Below are positions 17,057 to 25,342 of a stretch of 64,000 nucleotides of DNA, in pieces. The stretch comes from Bacillota bacterium. GTDB taxonomy: Bacteria; Bacteroidota; Bacteroidia; Bacteroidales; Bacteroidaceae. The position numbers were made by a program, and so were the translations under genes. The stretch's first letter is position 1. Every line of letters starts with the position of its first letter. Below the pieces are notes generated by a model, which had not been told where the DNA came from, searched no databases, and worked only from the letters and a program-made list of their open reading frames with translations. The stretch is taken from the NCBI GenBank assembly GCA_023664625.1, contig JAMPFD010000003.1, positions 1 through 64,000 of the forward strand, read 5' to 3'.

Positions 17057-19012
17057 ATGAAACAAATGAGAAACTGGAAACGCCGGCTTGACTTCTTCAC
17101 CGCCCCGATAGCGAGAAACCCCGAGTTTCTTGTCTTCATGTTCGCCCTCGGCATCGTCTCAGCGACACTTTCCGTTGACTATGCCCATAAGGCGAAACTC
17201 TATGAATATGCCTGGGAGGAACTTTTCTTCTGCCTTTATGCCGTCTGTGCAGCACTTGCCATGATGCCGCGGCGGCTACGTGCCGTGGCAAGAGGAATGA
17301 TCTATGCCGTGGCATACCCTGTGACGGTGGTGGACATGTACTGCTTCGTGAAATTCGAAGCCACTCTCAATCCCTCCATCCTCATGCTTGTCAACGAGAC
17401 GGACCCACGGGAGGCAGGCGAGTTCTTCTCCGCTTACCTTGCCCCTGACATACTGCTGACAAATGTCGGCTGGATTCTTCTCGTGCTCTTACTGCACATC
17501 CTGTGGTCGGCACACAGGAAAATACGCCGGCCGGCAAGACTTATCTGCATTGAGGCGACGGCGGCTGAACGAATAGGCAGGATGCGTCCGCTGTGGAACA
17601 TACTGACAGCCGTATGCATCGTCATTAGCGGCATGGCATGCTTTCCTAACCTCAGGAGCCTCCGAAATCTGATGAGCCAGAAGACAATCGGAGACATCGA
17701 ACACAGGCTTACGGAGAAAGACTGCGGCAAACAGTACCTGCCGATGTACCGTTTCTCGTTCAGCGTCTATGCCAACCACCTCGCTTCAAAACAGATTGAC
17801 ATAATACATAAGGTGGCGAAAACCGTGACCGTAGACAGCTGCCGCTACACTTCTCCGAACATTGTGCTCATAATAGGTGAGGCATACTGCAAGCGTCATT
17901 CCGGACTCTACGGCTACCATCTGCCAACAACGCCGCGGCAGAAGGCAATGGAAAAGAACGGCGAGCTTGTCCCATATACCGATGTGGTCACTCCATGGAA
18001 CCTTACAAGCTATGTCTTCAAGCATATCATGTCGACATATACCGTGGGAGACAAGGGCGACTGGTGCGACTACCCGCTCTTCGGAGAGATTTTCCGCAAG
18101 GCCGGGTACCACGTCACGTTCCTCACAAACGAGTTCCTGCCGAAAGCCAAACAGGCGGTCTATGACTTCAGCGGCGGTTTTTTCCTCAACGACCCGGAGA
18201 TGTCGGCGGCACAGTTTGACGCACGCAACGAACGGCTGCATATCTTCGACGAGGGACTCCTTGACGATTACAGGAGTGTGCAGGAACGGCGGGCGCATTA
18301 CGGGGACACACTGCAGAAAGGTAACCTCACCATCTTCCATCTCATTGGACAGCACCAGAACTATCGTGTGAGATGCCCTAAATCAAAGAAACACTTCACC
18401 ACCGACGACTATGGTGACCGTGAGGATCTCCGTCCGAAATGGAAGAGGAACGTATGTGACTATGACAACGCCACACTGTACAACGATTCCATCGTCAGGG
18501 AGATAACGGAACTCTTCGAAAACACGAACACCATCGTCATCTACATGCCTGACCACGGCGAGGAAGTGCACTCGCGGGAACTGCCGCACTTCAGCGGAAG
18601 GATGCACTCCACCACCATTACGGAACGTCTCGCAAGGGAGGAGTTCGAGATACCTTTCTGGATCTGGGCCTCAAAGTCTTATCGTGAAACCCATCCTGAA
18701 CTATGGCAGACAATCCGCTCTTCGGCGCAAAAGCCGTACATGACCGATGCCCTGCCCCATCTTCTCATGTATCTTGCCGGCATAGAGTGCAGATATTACC
18801 GTGAAGACCTTAACATCCTCTCGCCTGAATATAATGCATCACGACCGCGCATTCTTAAGCATCAGACTGACTATGACGTCATTATGAAAAGAAAGAAGTG
18901 GCAGAACGGGTTCCATTCTGACACCCTTATAAAGGAAAAATCAAATGCGCGGCCCAGCAAGAAGCCAACAACCCATAAAAAAAACGGCACCCCGTCCCAC
19001 AAAACCGCATAA
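17057..19012 (+). CDS. Phosphoethanolamine transferase-like membrane sulfatase-fold protein
   Basis: A 651-residue inner-membrane enzyme with about five N-terminal transmembrane helices (to about residue 165) followed by a periplasmic alkaline-phosphatase-fold domain. That domain starts NIVLIIGEAYCKRHSGLYGY and contains a Thr/Ser-rich nucleophile region (TPWNLTSYVFKHIMST) and the metal-binding YMPDHGEEVHS. It resembles EptA/CptA enzymes that put phosphoethanolamine on lipid A or core sugars. The lysine- and threonine-rich last 20 residues are encoded by an A/C-rich leader tract for the next gene. It heads a set of envelope-modifying genes. Confidence 0.85.
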   Translation: MKQMRNWKRRLDFFTAPIARNPEFLVFMFALGIVSATLSVDYAHKAKLYEYAWEELFFCLYAVCAALAMMPRRLRAVARGMIYAVAYPVTVVDMYCFVKFEATLNPSILMLVNETDPREAGEFFSAYLAPDILLTNVGWILLVLLLHILWSAHRKIRRPARLICIEATAAERIGRMRPLWNILTAVCIVISGMACFPNLRSLRNLMSQKTIGDIEHRLTEKDCGKQYLPMYRFSFSVYANHLASKQIDIIHKVAKTVTVDSCRYTSPNIVLIIGEAYCKRHSGLYGYHLPTTPRQKAMEKNGELVPYTDVVTPWNLTSYVFKHIMSTYTVGDKGDWCDYPLFGEIFRKAGYHVTFLTNEFLPKAKQAVYDFSGGFFLNDPEMSAAQFDARNERLHIFDEGLLDDYRSVQERRAHYGDTLQKGNLTIFHLIGQHQNYRVRCPKSKKHFTTDDYGDREDLRPKWKRNVCDYDNATLYNDSIVREITELFENTNTIVIYMPDHGEEVHSRELPHFSGRMHSTTITERLAREEFEIPFWIWASKSYRETHPELWQTIRSSAQKPYMTDALPHLLMYLAGIECRYYREDLNILSPEYNASRPRILKHQTDYDVIMKRKKWQNGFHSDTLIKEKSNARPSKKPTTHKKNGTPSHKTA

Positions 19013-19023
19013 CCCACAACCTC
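18960..19023 (+). repeat. A/C-rich leader inside the end of the previous gene
   Basis: Tract with CCAACAACCCATAAA, CAAAACCGCATAACCCACAA and CCTC immediately before the acyltransferase ATG at 19024. It is unusual in also being translated as the C-terminal tail of the upstream gene (stop at 19012). Confidence 0.55.
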
Positions 19024-20139
19024 ATGACAAGCCTCATAACACGCAGAGAAGCATTGGCGATGCGCGGAATAGCCATCCTTGCCATCGTCCTGCATAACTA
19101 TACGCACTGGCTCGGCCCCATGGTGAAGGAGAACGAATACACCTTCTCATGGCACAATTCCGAAAGACTGTTTGCGGAAATCTCACATCCGTCATGGAAC
19201 ATCATTGCACATCTGCTCTCGTTCTTCGGGCATTACGGTGTGCCGGTGTTTGTCTTCCTCAGCGCATACGGCCTTGTCATGAAGTACGAAGGCGGCAATC
19301 CGCGGAACGGAACGACAGGATCAACGGTGAAGGACGAGGGGGCATGGACTTTCGTAAAGAAGCATTTCATGAAGCTGTGGATAATGATGGCGGTGGGATA
19401 CAGTGCCTTTATCCTCACGGACTACATGACTCCGGGGCCGTACCGTTACACATTCTGGAACGTTGTGGGACAACTCGGGCTGTTCAGCAACCTTTATGCC
19501 GATCCTGACCACGCCATCTGGCCGGGCCCGTACTGGTATTTCGGACTCACGATGCAGCTGTATCTCGTCTACCGCTTTATGCTTTATCCTGGAAAAATGT
19601 CACTGTCAGGACTCCTTCCGAATAGACGGCACAAGTCAATTCCTGTCATTCTCGCTGCCGGATGTATCGCCGTGCAGTTATCTTTTGAGCCTTTGAGCGC
19701 AGAACTCAACTGGTTCCGCTACAACTGTTTCGGCAATCTGCCCGTCTTTGCGATGGGAATCCTTTATGCAAGGACAAGGAAACGCATGGAGAAGCCACGC
19801 CTTCAGGAACTTCCATGGGCAATATCGGCATTGGCCGTAGTGGTTATGTCCAGTGCCGATTTCGTATTATGGACCTTTGCACCGTTCTTTGTGTGCATAG
19901 GAACTATAAAACTTGTCCGCGCCCTGCCTGACGCTCTGCTGCGTCCGCTGGCATGGACAGGCGGCATATCCGCGGCGATGTTCGTGTGCCACCCTGTCAC
20001 AAGAAAGGTCATAATCCCCATATCACGCCACGGGGAGATATATGCCGGACTGCTGCTCTACATACTTGCGACCATAATCCTCGCCGTTCTCTTCAAGAAG
20101 GCAACAGACATTGTCTCGGAAAACATCAATAAAAGCTGA
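19024..20139 (+). CDS. Acyltransferase 3 family membrane protein (first)
   Basis: A 371-residue integral membrane protein with about ten hydrophobic segments. The acyltransferase-3 start pattern is present: R-x-A-M-R-G-IAILAIVLHNYTHW, with the family's conserved His in the first helix, then YGVPVFVFLSAYGLVMKYE. Such enzymes O-acylate sugars of surface polysaccharides or lipopolysaccharide; acetyl is the usual group. It starts 11 bp after the phosphoethanolamine-transferase stop, so the two are probably co-transcribed. Confidence 0.85.
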   Translation: MTSLITRREALAMRGIAILAIVLHNYTHWLGPMVKENEYTFSWHNSERLFAEISHPSWNIIAHLLSFFGHYGVPVFVFLSAYGLVMKYEGGNPRNGTTGSTVKDEGAWTFVKKHFMKLWIMMAVGYSAFILTDYMTPGPYRYTFWNVVGQLGLFSNLYADPDHAIWPGPYWYFGLTMQLYLVYRFMLYPGKMSLSGLLPNRRHKSIPVILAAGCIAVQLSFEPLSAELNWFRYNCFGNLPVFAMGILYARTRKRMEKPRLQELPWAISALAVVVMSSADFVLWTFAPFFVCIGTIKLVRALPDALLRPLAWTGGISAAMFVCHPVTRKVIIPISRHGEIYAGLLLYILATIILAVLFKKATDIVSENINKS

Positions 20140-20155
20140 CAATTTGCCAATCCTC

Positions 20156-20179
20156 CCGTCTGACAATATTGTCAAACGG
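20156..20179. promoter_or_regulatory. Near-perfect 24-bp palindrome between acyltransferase genes
   Basis: CCGTcTGACAAT followed by ATTGTCAaACGG, with one asymmetric position per arm. It sits 17 bp after one gene and 31 bp before the next. A dyad of this length and without a loop is more like a protein-binding site than a terminator. Confidence 0.45.
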
Positions 20180-20209
20180 ATAATCCGGTCAATTTAATTC
20201 CCTTATCCC

Positions 20210-21235
20210 ATGAAATCAAAAGACATCAGCCTTGCCGACATTTCGCGCTTCCGTGCAGAGCAGATGGGAGTGGCGATGATTATAGTCGTGCTATTCCATG
20301 TTGCCCTTCCGCGCTCCGATGCTTTCTTCGGACTGAGAAGAATGGGCAACCTCGGAGTGGACATCTTCCTTTTCCTAAGCGGAATGGGACTATGGTTCTC
20401 ATGGATGAAGACCACCGTCTCCGTTGCTCCTTTCCTGAAGAAATGGAAGGATTTCTATTGGCGCAGGCTCGTAAGGGTGTATCCTGCATGGCTGGTGGCA
20501 GCCTCCCTGTACTACATCCCGCGCTTCATGGCTCACGAACCGCACACCATGGCGCAATGGATTGACCTCATTCTTGACATTGCCGTCAACTGGAACTTCT
20601 GGACACGTGACGAACTGACCTTCTGGTACATCCCTGCCACAATGATGCTTTATGTCTTTGCGGCACCGTATATGGAGCTGATACGCAAGCATCCGGTCTG
20701 CCGCTGGCTCGTCGCAGGCATGATGATGTGGTGCGTTGCCGTGCAGTATGTCACGCCAATCCATACCGCCGTGGGGCATATCGAGATATTCTGGAGCCGC
20801 GTGCCGATATTCTTCCTCGGCATAAACATTGCCGAGAGCGTAAGGAGAAAGGAGACAATTGAAGGCTCCGCAATCTGGCTTGTGGCGTTGTTATTCGTCT
20901 TTTCGCTCGCCACATGCGTCTGGCTTGAACAGTACAAGCACGGACGGTTCCCGCTGTTCCTCGAAAGAATGCTCTACATACCCCTTGCCGTGACAATGAT
21001 TCTCCTGCTGAACAAGCTCTTCTGCCACACGCCACAATGGCTGAAACGCGGTGCGGCGTTCATCGGGACAATATCCCTTGAGATGTACCTCATACACGTT
21101 GAGTTTGTCATGCGTCCTGTCGAACGCTATCATCTCGGCTACTGGCGCACATTCTTCATAGTAATGGCCATCTCCGTTCCTCTCGCATGGCTGCTCCATA
21201 AGGCAATGGCCAAAGTACAGAAAATAATCCCCTAA
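20210..21235 (+). CDS. Acyltransferase 3 family membrane protein (second)
   Basis: A 341-residue integral membrane protein with the acyltransferase-3 pattern: RFRAEQMGVAMIIVVLFHVA in the first helix and GNLGVDIFLFLSGMGLWFSW in the second, then a RVYPAWL motif. It differs enough from the upstream acyltransferase to suggest another acceptor or acyl donor rather than a simple duplication. It is in the same direction, with the UbiA-type gene 17 bp downstream. Confidence 0.87.
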   Translation: MKSKDISLADISRFRAEQMGVAMIIVVLFHVALPRSDAFFGLRRMGNLGVDIFLFLSGMGLWFSWMKTTVSVAPFLKKWKDFYWRRLVRVYPAWLVAASLYYIPRFMAHEPHTMAQWIDLILDIAVNWNFWTRDELTFWYIPATMMLYVFAAPYMELIRKHPVCRWLVAGMMMWCVAVQYVTPIHTAVGHIEIFWSRVPIFFLGINIAESVRRKETIEGSAIWLVALLFVFSLATCVWLEQYKHGRFPLFLERMLYIPLAVTMILLLNKLFCHTPQWLKRGAAFIGTISLEMYLIHVEFVMRPVERYHLGYWRTFFIVMAISVPLAWLLHKAMAKVQKIIP

Positions 21236-21251
21236 ACAACACAGAAACCAC

Positions 21252-22142
21252 ATGAAAAGCCTCATACTGCTTACCCGCCCGCACCAATGGATAAAGAACA
21301 CGTTCATCTTCATGCCCATGTTCTTCGGCGGAGCACTGACGGACATGAACAGCCTGACAAGCACCGTCATCGCCTTCCTTGCCTACAGCTTTGCCGCATC
21401 GTCCATATACTGCTACAACGACATAATCGACGTGGAGGACGACCGCCGTCATTCCGTGAAGTGCAAGCGTCCGATTGCCTCCGGAAGGATAACCACCGGA
21501 CAGGGCTATGCCGTAATGCTGCTGATGTTCTCCCTGTCCATGGCTATGATTTACACACTCGGCGACAGGGCAACCGACTTAGGCTGCGTCATTGCGGCCT
21601 ACTATATCCTTGACATTGCATACTGCCGTATACTGAAACATTACGCCATTGTCGACGTATGCGTCCTCTCCTTCGGGTTCGTACTGCGTATCCTGGCAGG
21701 AAGCGCAGCGACAGGAATAGCGGCTTCCCACTGGCTTGTGCTCATGACTTTCCTGCTTACACTGCTCCTCGGCTTTGCAAAAAGACGCGATGACGTACTG
21801 AGAATGATGAAGACCGGTGAGGCTCCCCGTCACAATACGCAACGGTACAACCTCCCGTTCATAAACCAGGCGGTGACAATAACTGCCGCAGTGACGGTAG
21901 TCTGCTACATAATGTACACCATATCTCCCGAACTTGCAGCACGGACGAACTCCGGATACATATACCTTACCACAATCTTCGTGCTCCTCGGACTGCTGCG
22001 CTACATCCAGCTCGCAGAAGTTGACGATGCCACGGGCGACCCTACGAAGCTGCTTTATAAAGACAGGTTCCTGCAAACAGTAATCGGACTGTGGGTACTT
22101 TCATACGTCATCATACTCTACGGCAGAAATATCATGCCGTAA
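21252..22142 (+). CDS. UbiA-family prenyltransferase, polyprenyl-phosphate phosphoribosyltransferase-like
   Basis: A 296-residue membrane prenyltransferase with about eight helices. The first Asp-rich motif NDIIDVEDDRRH is at 56-67, and the region LDIAYCRILKHYAIVDV serves as the second motif. The start LLTRPHQWIKNTFIFMPMFF matches decaprenyl-phosphate phosphoribosyltransferases, which join PRPP to a lipid phosphate. The gene is followed by an HAD phosphatase, the same enzyme pair that makes decaprenylphosphoryl-ribose in Actinobacteria. That pathway assignment here is inference. Confidence 0.85.
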   Translation: MKSLILLTRPHQWIKNTFIFMPMFFGGALTDMNSLTSTVIAFLAYSFAASSIYCYNDIIDVEDDRRHSVKCKRPIASGRITTGQGYAVMLLMFSLSMAMIYTLGDRATDLGCVIAAYYILDIAYCRILKHYAIVDVCVLSFGFVLRILAGSAATGIAASHWLVLMTFLLTLLLGFAKRRDDVLRMMKTGEAPRHNTQRYNLPFINQAVTITAAVTVVCYIMYTISPELAARTNSGYIYLTTIFVLLGLLRYIQLAEVDDATGDPTKLLYKDRFLQTVIGLWVLSYVIILYGRNIMP

Positions 22143-22147
22143 AGGTA

Positions 22148-22245
22148 CAGAAACCGACAACCTGAATATGCAAGAACCCATTCCCAAGCCCCACAACCGG
22201 CAACCGCAAAACCGTATAACCCATCAACCGCAAAAACCGATCACC
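22148..22245 (+). repeat. A/C-rich leader before the HAD phosphatase
   Basis: Contains ACCGACAACC, CCCCACAACCGGCAACCGCA, AACCGTATAACCCATCAACC and AAAAACCGATCACC. If read in frame from an ATG at 22168 it gives a low-complexity Pro/Gln/Asn peptide, so I treat it as untranslated leader. Confidence 0.6.
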
Positions 22246-22836
22246 TTGAAGAAACTATTCGTATCAGACTTCGACGGCACGCTGACAACGGCCGACTCAA
22301 TGATGGCTATCATCATTTTCCGGCACGGGAAACTCGGCCTGGCACTTGAACTGCTGCGCATAATGCCGTGGCTCGTGCTCATGGCGGCACACCTCTATCC
22401 TAACCAAAGAACAAAGGAACGTCTGCTGCACAACTGCTTCGGGAAGATGACAGAGAAGGAATTTGATGCCTTCTGCCAACGGTTTGCCGACTCCCACAAG
22501 CATATTCTACGCAACACTCTCCACCGCAGACTGACCGAAGAGCAGGAGAAAGGCAACGAAGTCGTGGTCGTAACGGCAAGCCCGGAGAAATGGGTGAGCC
22601 GACTTGTGCCGGAGTTTAAGGTTCTCGGCACCAAGATGGAATTCCGCAACGGCAGTTTCACAGGACGCTTCCTGTCACCAAACTGCTACGGAGCAGAGAA
22701 AGTGCGCCGCCTCATCCATGAATATCCCGACCTGAAAAATCAGCGGGACGGTCACCACATAATCGCTTTCGGAGACTCGCGAGGCGACAGGGAACTGCTC
22801 CGGTTCGCAGACGAGGGACATCTGATAAAACACTGA
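22246..22836 (+). CDS. HAD-IB (SerB-like) phosphatase, TTG start
   Basis: A 196-residue haloacid-dehalogenase phosphatase. With a TTG start at 22246 it reads MKKLFVSDFDGTLTTADSMM, with the catalytic Asp pair at 8 and 10. The Ser motif VVVTASPEKW and the GDSRGDRELL motif follow. An ATG at 22168 would add 26 residues encoded by the A/C-rich leader (Pro/Gln/His-rich) and is less likely. Following a UbiA-type phosphoribosyltransferase, it may dephosphorylate the polyprenyl-phosphoribose product; this is inference from order. A strong terminator follows. Confidence 0.85.
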   Translation: MKKLFVSDFDGTLTTADSMMAIIIFRHGKLGLALELLRIMPWLVLMAAHLYPNQRTKERLLHNCFGKMTEKEFDAFCQRFADSHKHILRNTLHRRLTEEQEKGNEVVVVTASPEKWVSRLVPEFKVLGTKMEFRNGSFTGRFLSPNCYGAEKVRRLIHEYPDLKNQRDGHHIIAFGDSRGDRELLRFADEGHLIKH

Positions 22837-22883
22837 TACACACCCGAAAGCAACAAGTCACAGTCCAAGAAGACAAGCCAGAC

Positions 22884-22930
22884 ATCTTAAAAGGTCATTC
22901 TCTGAAATTCAGGGGATGACCTTTTAAGAT
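22884..22930 (+). terminator. Terminator after the HAD gene
   Basis: Perfect 15-bp inverted repeat, ATCTTAAAAGGTCAT (22884-22898) against ATGACCTTTTAAGAT (22916-22930), 48 bp after the stop. It abuts repeat array C. Confidence 0.75.
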
Positions 22931-22932
22931 AC

Positions 22933-23013
22933 AAACCGTTACCTTTTACTCTACGAAAGGTTACCTTTCACCATGTCAACCGTTACCTTTTGCAGTGCGA
23001 AACGTTACCTTTT
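22933..23013. repeat. 22-bp-period array C (4 units)
   Basis: Four units: AAACCGTTACCTTTT, AAAGGTTACCTTT, CAACCGTTACCTTTT and AAACGTTACCTTTT. GTTAC cores start at 22938, 22960, 22982 and 23004, an exact 22-bp period. The 8-9 nt between units vary. It lies between the HAD terminator and the gyrB promoter. Confidence 0.85.
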
Positions 23014-23131
23014 GTAAACGTCCTCCTTACACCCCACACAGGAAGAACACACATTCCACCCTCCTGACCACTTTATTCCATCCCTTAATTATTTTATAAT
23101 TAAATTATTTCCTCATTCCATTTTTTTTTAG

Positions 23132-23139
23132 TATCTTTG
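23132..23139 (+). promoter_or_regulatory. -7 element of the gyrB promoter
   Basis: TATCTTTG matches TAnnTTTG; the sequence before it is very A/T-rich (23085-23130). The -33 part is weak. The leader to the ATG at 23247 is about 100 nt. Confidence 0.5.
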
Positions 23140-23246
23140 CACGGAAATACGACATCCGCCACGGACGGTGCCGGAGATGCCGGGAACCATACCGCAAAGC
23201 CGTGACAGACAAGGTAAGAAAAGAACTAAAATACATTTTTACATAC

Positions 23247-25241
23247 ATGGAAGAAATACAAAAAACAGAAGGCAACTACACAGGCAGCAGCATACAGGTG
23301 CTCGAAGGACTCGAGGCTGTACGCAAGCGGCCTGCGATGTATATCGGCGACATCTCCGAGAAAGGTCTCCACCATCTTGTCAACGAGACAGTGGACAACT
23401 CCATCGACGAGGCCATGGCAGGCTACTGCACGGACATAGAAGTTACAATCAACGAGGACAACTCCATAACCGTCGAGGACAACGGACGCGGCATTCCTGT
23501 AGACGAACATCCTAAACTTCACAAGTCAGCACTCGAAGTCGTCATGACAGTGCTCCACGCCGGAGGCAAGTTCGACAAAGGCTCCTACAAGGTTTCCGGC
23601 GGTCTCCACGGCGTAGGTGTCTCCTGTGTGAACGCCCTTTCCACACACATGCTCTCACAGGTGTTCCGCGACGGCAAGATCTACCAGCAGGAATACGAGC
23701 AGGGAAAGCCGCTCTATCCTGTCAAGATTGTCGGTGAGACCGACAAGCGCGGCACACGCCAGCAGTTCTGGCCTGACGCAACAATATTCACTACCACGAC
23801 ATACAAGTATGACATCGTGGCGACACGTATGCGCGAACTGGCGTTCCTCAACGCCGGAATCAAGATCACCCTCCGCGACATGCGTCCGGAATTGGACGAG
23901 AACGGCAATGTGGCAGAGGGATGGACACCAAAGGAGGAGGTGTTCCACGCACAGGACGGCCTGAAAGAGTTTGTACGATACATTGACCAGCACCGCACAC
24001 ACCTCTTCAACGATGTCATATACCTGAAGACGGAGAAGGCGGGAGTCCCCATCGAGGCGGCCATCATGTACAACACCGACTACTCCGAGCATATCCACTC
24101 ATACGTCAACAACATCAACACCATCGAAGGCGGCACCCACCTCACAGGCTTCCGCATAGCCCTCTCACGCTCGCTGAAGAAATATGCCGACAATGACGAC
24201 CAGATACGCAAGCAGATAGAAAAGGCGAAGATAGAGATTGCACAGGACGACTTCAAGGAAGGACTCACGGCAGTCATCTCCGTAAAGGTTGCCGAACCGC
24301 AGTTTGAGGGTCAGACAAAGACAAAGCTGGGCAACTCAGAGGTGAACGGTGCCGTTCAGCAGGCTGTAGGCGAGGCCATGAACGACTATCTCGAGGAGCA
24401 CCCTAACGAGGCGCGCATGATATGCAACAAGGTTGTCCTGGCAGCCACGGCACGCGTGGCGGCACGCAAGGCACGCGAGAGCGTACAGCGAAAGAACCCT
24501 ATGTCGGGAGGAGGACTCCCCGGCAAGCTCGCCGACTGCTCCAGCCGCGACCCGAAGAAGACGGAAATCTTCCTTGTCGAGGGTGATTCCGCCGGCGGTT
24601 CGGCAAAGCAGGGACGCGACCGCCATTATCAGGCGATACTCCCGCTGCGAGGAAAGATTCTCAACGTGGAGAAAGTCCAGTGGCATAAAGTGTTCGAGGC
24701 AGAGTCCGTGAACATAATACTGCAGGCTATCGGCGTGCGGTTCGGCATAGACGGCGAGGATTCCAAGGAGGCCAACATCGACAAGCTGCGCTATGACAAG
24801 ATCATCATCATGACCGATGCCGATGTCGACGGTTCACACATCGACACCCTCATCATGACGCTCTTCTTCCGATTCATGCCGAAAGTCATTCAGGAAGGTC
24901 ACCTCTACATAGCCACCCCACCGCTCTACCGTTGCTCATACAAGGACAAGAAAGAGTACTGCTATACAGAGGAGGACCGCCAGAGATTCATTGACACCTA
25001 CTGCGCAGGCAACGCCGACGACACAAAGCTCCACACACAGCGCTACAAAGGTCTGGGCGAGATGAACCCGGAACAGCTCTGGGACACCACAATGAACCCT
25101 GAGACACGTCTGCTGAAGCAGGTTACCATACAGAATGCAGCCAAGGCTGACGAAATCTTCTCAATGCTCATGGGCGACGATGTGGAGCCGCGCCGCCAGT
25201 TCATCGAGGAGAACGCCACATACGCAAATATCGACGCATAA
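23247..25241 (+). CDS. gyrB: DNA gyrase subunit B
   Basis: A 664-residue type IIA topoisomerase ATPase subunit. It has a GHKL ATP-binding domain (QVLEGLEAVRKRPAMYIGD, DNGRGIPVD, GGLHGVGVSCVNALS), a transducer domain, and a TOPRIM domain with LVEGDSAGGSAKQGRD and DADVDGSHIDTL. It also has the C-terminal IQNAAKADEIFSMLMGDDVE. With GyrA it introduces negative supercoils. The ATG at 23247 gives the usual N-terminus; the frame extends 45 bp further upstream without support. ParE is the main alternative, but the length and QTKTKLGNSEV region favour GyrB. Confidence 0.95.
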   Translation: MEEIQKTEGNYTGSSIQVLEGLEAVRKRPAMYIGDISEKGLHHLVNETVDNSIDEAMAGYCTDIEVTINEDNSITVEDNGRGIPVDEHPKLHKSALEVVMTVLHAGGKFDKGSYKVSGGLHGVGVSCVNALSTHMLSQVFRDGKIYQQEYEQGKPLYPVKIVGETDKRGTRQQFWPDATIFTTTTYKYDIVATRMRELAFLNAGIKITLRDMRPELDENGNVAEGWTPKEEVFHAQDGLKEFVRYIDQHRTHLFNDVIYLKTEKAGVPIEAAIMYNTDYSEHIHSYVNNINTIEGGTHLTGFRIALSRSLKKYADNDDQIRKQIEKAKIEIAQDDFKEGLTAVISVKVAEPQFEGQTKTKLGNSEVNGAVQQAVGEAMNDYLEEHPNEARMICNKVVLAATARVAARKARESVQRKNPMSGGGLPGKLADCSSRDPKKTEIFLVEGDSAGGSAKQGRDRHYQAILPLRGKILNVEKVQWHKVFEAESVNIILQAIGVRFGIDGEDSKEANIDKLRYDKIIIMTDADVDGSHIDTLIMTLFFRFMPKVIQEGHLYIATPPLYRCSYKDKKEYCYTEEDRQRFIDTYCAGNADDTKLHTQRYKGLGEMNPEQLWDTTMNPETRLLKQVTIQNAAKADEIFSMLMGDDVEPRRQFIEENATYANIDA

Positions 25242-25342
25242 CGGCATACGGCGGCAATATCCGCAATATTCTTGCAGGAAGCCGCAAGGAAACACAATAA
25301 AAAGAACAATAAGGAAATATCAACAATAAAACGAAAGAAACG

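Noticed and set aside
22933..23013. Array C as a CRISPR
   Set aside because: Repeat units are only 13-15 bp with 8-9 bp spacers, there is no cas gene in the window, and the same unit is spread over seven short arrays.
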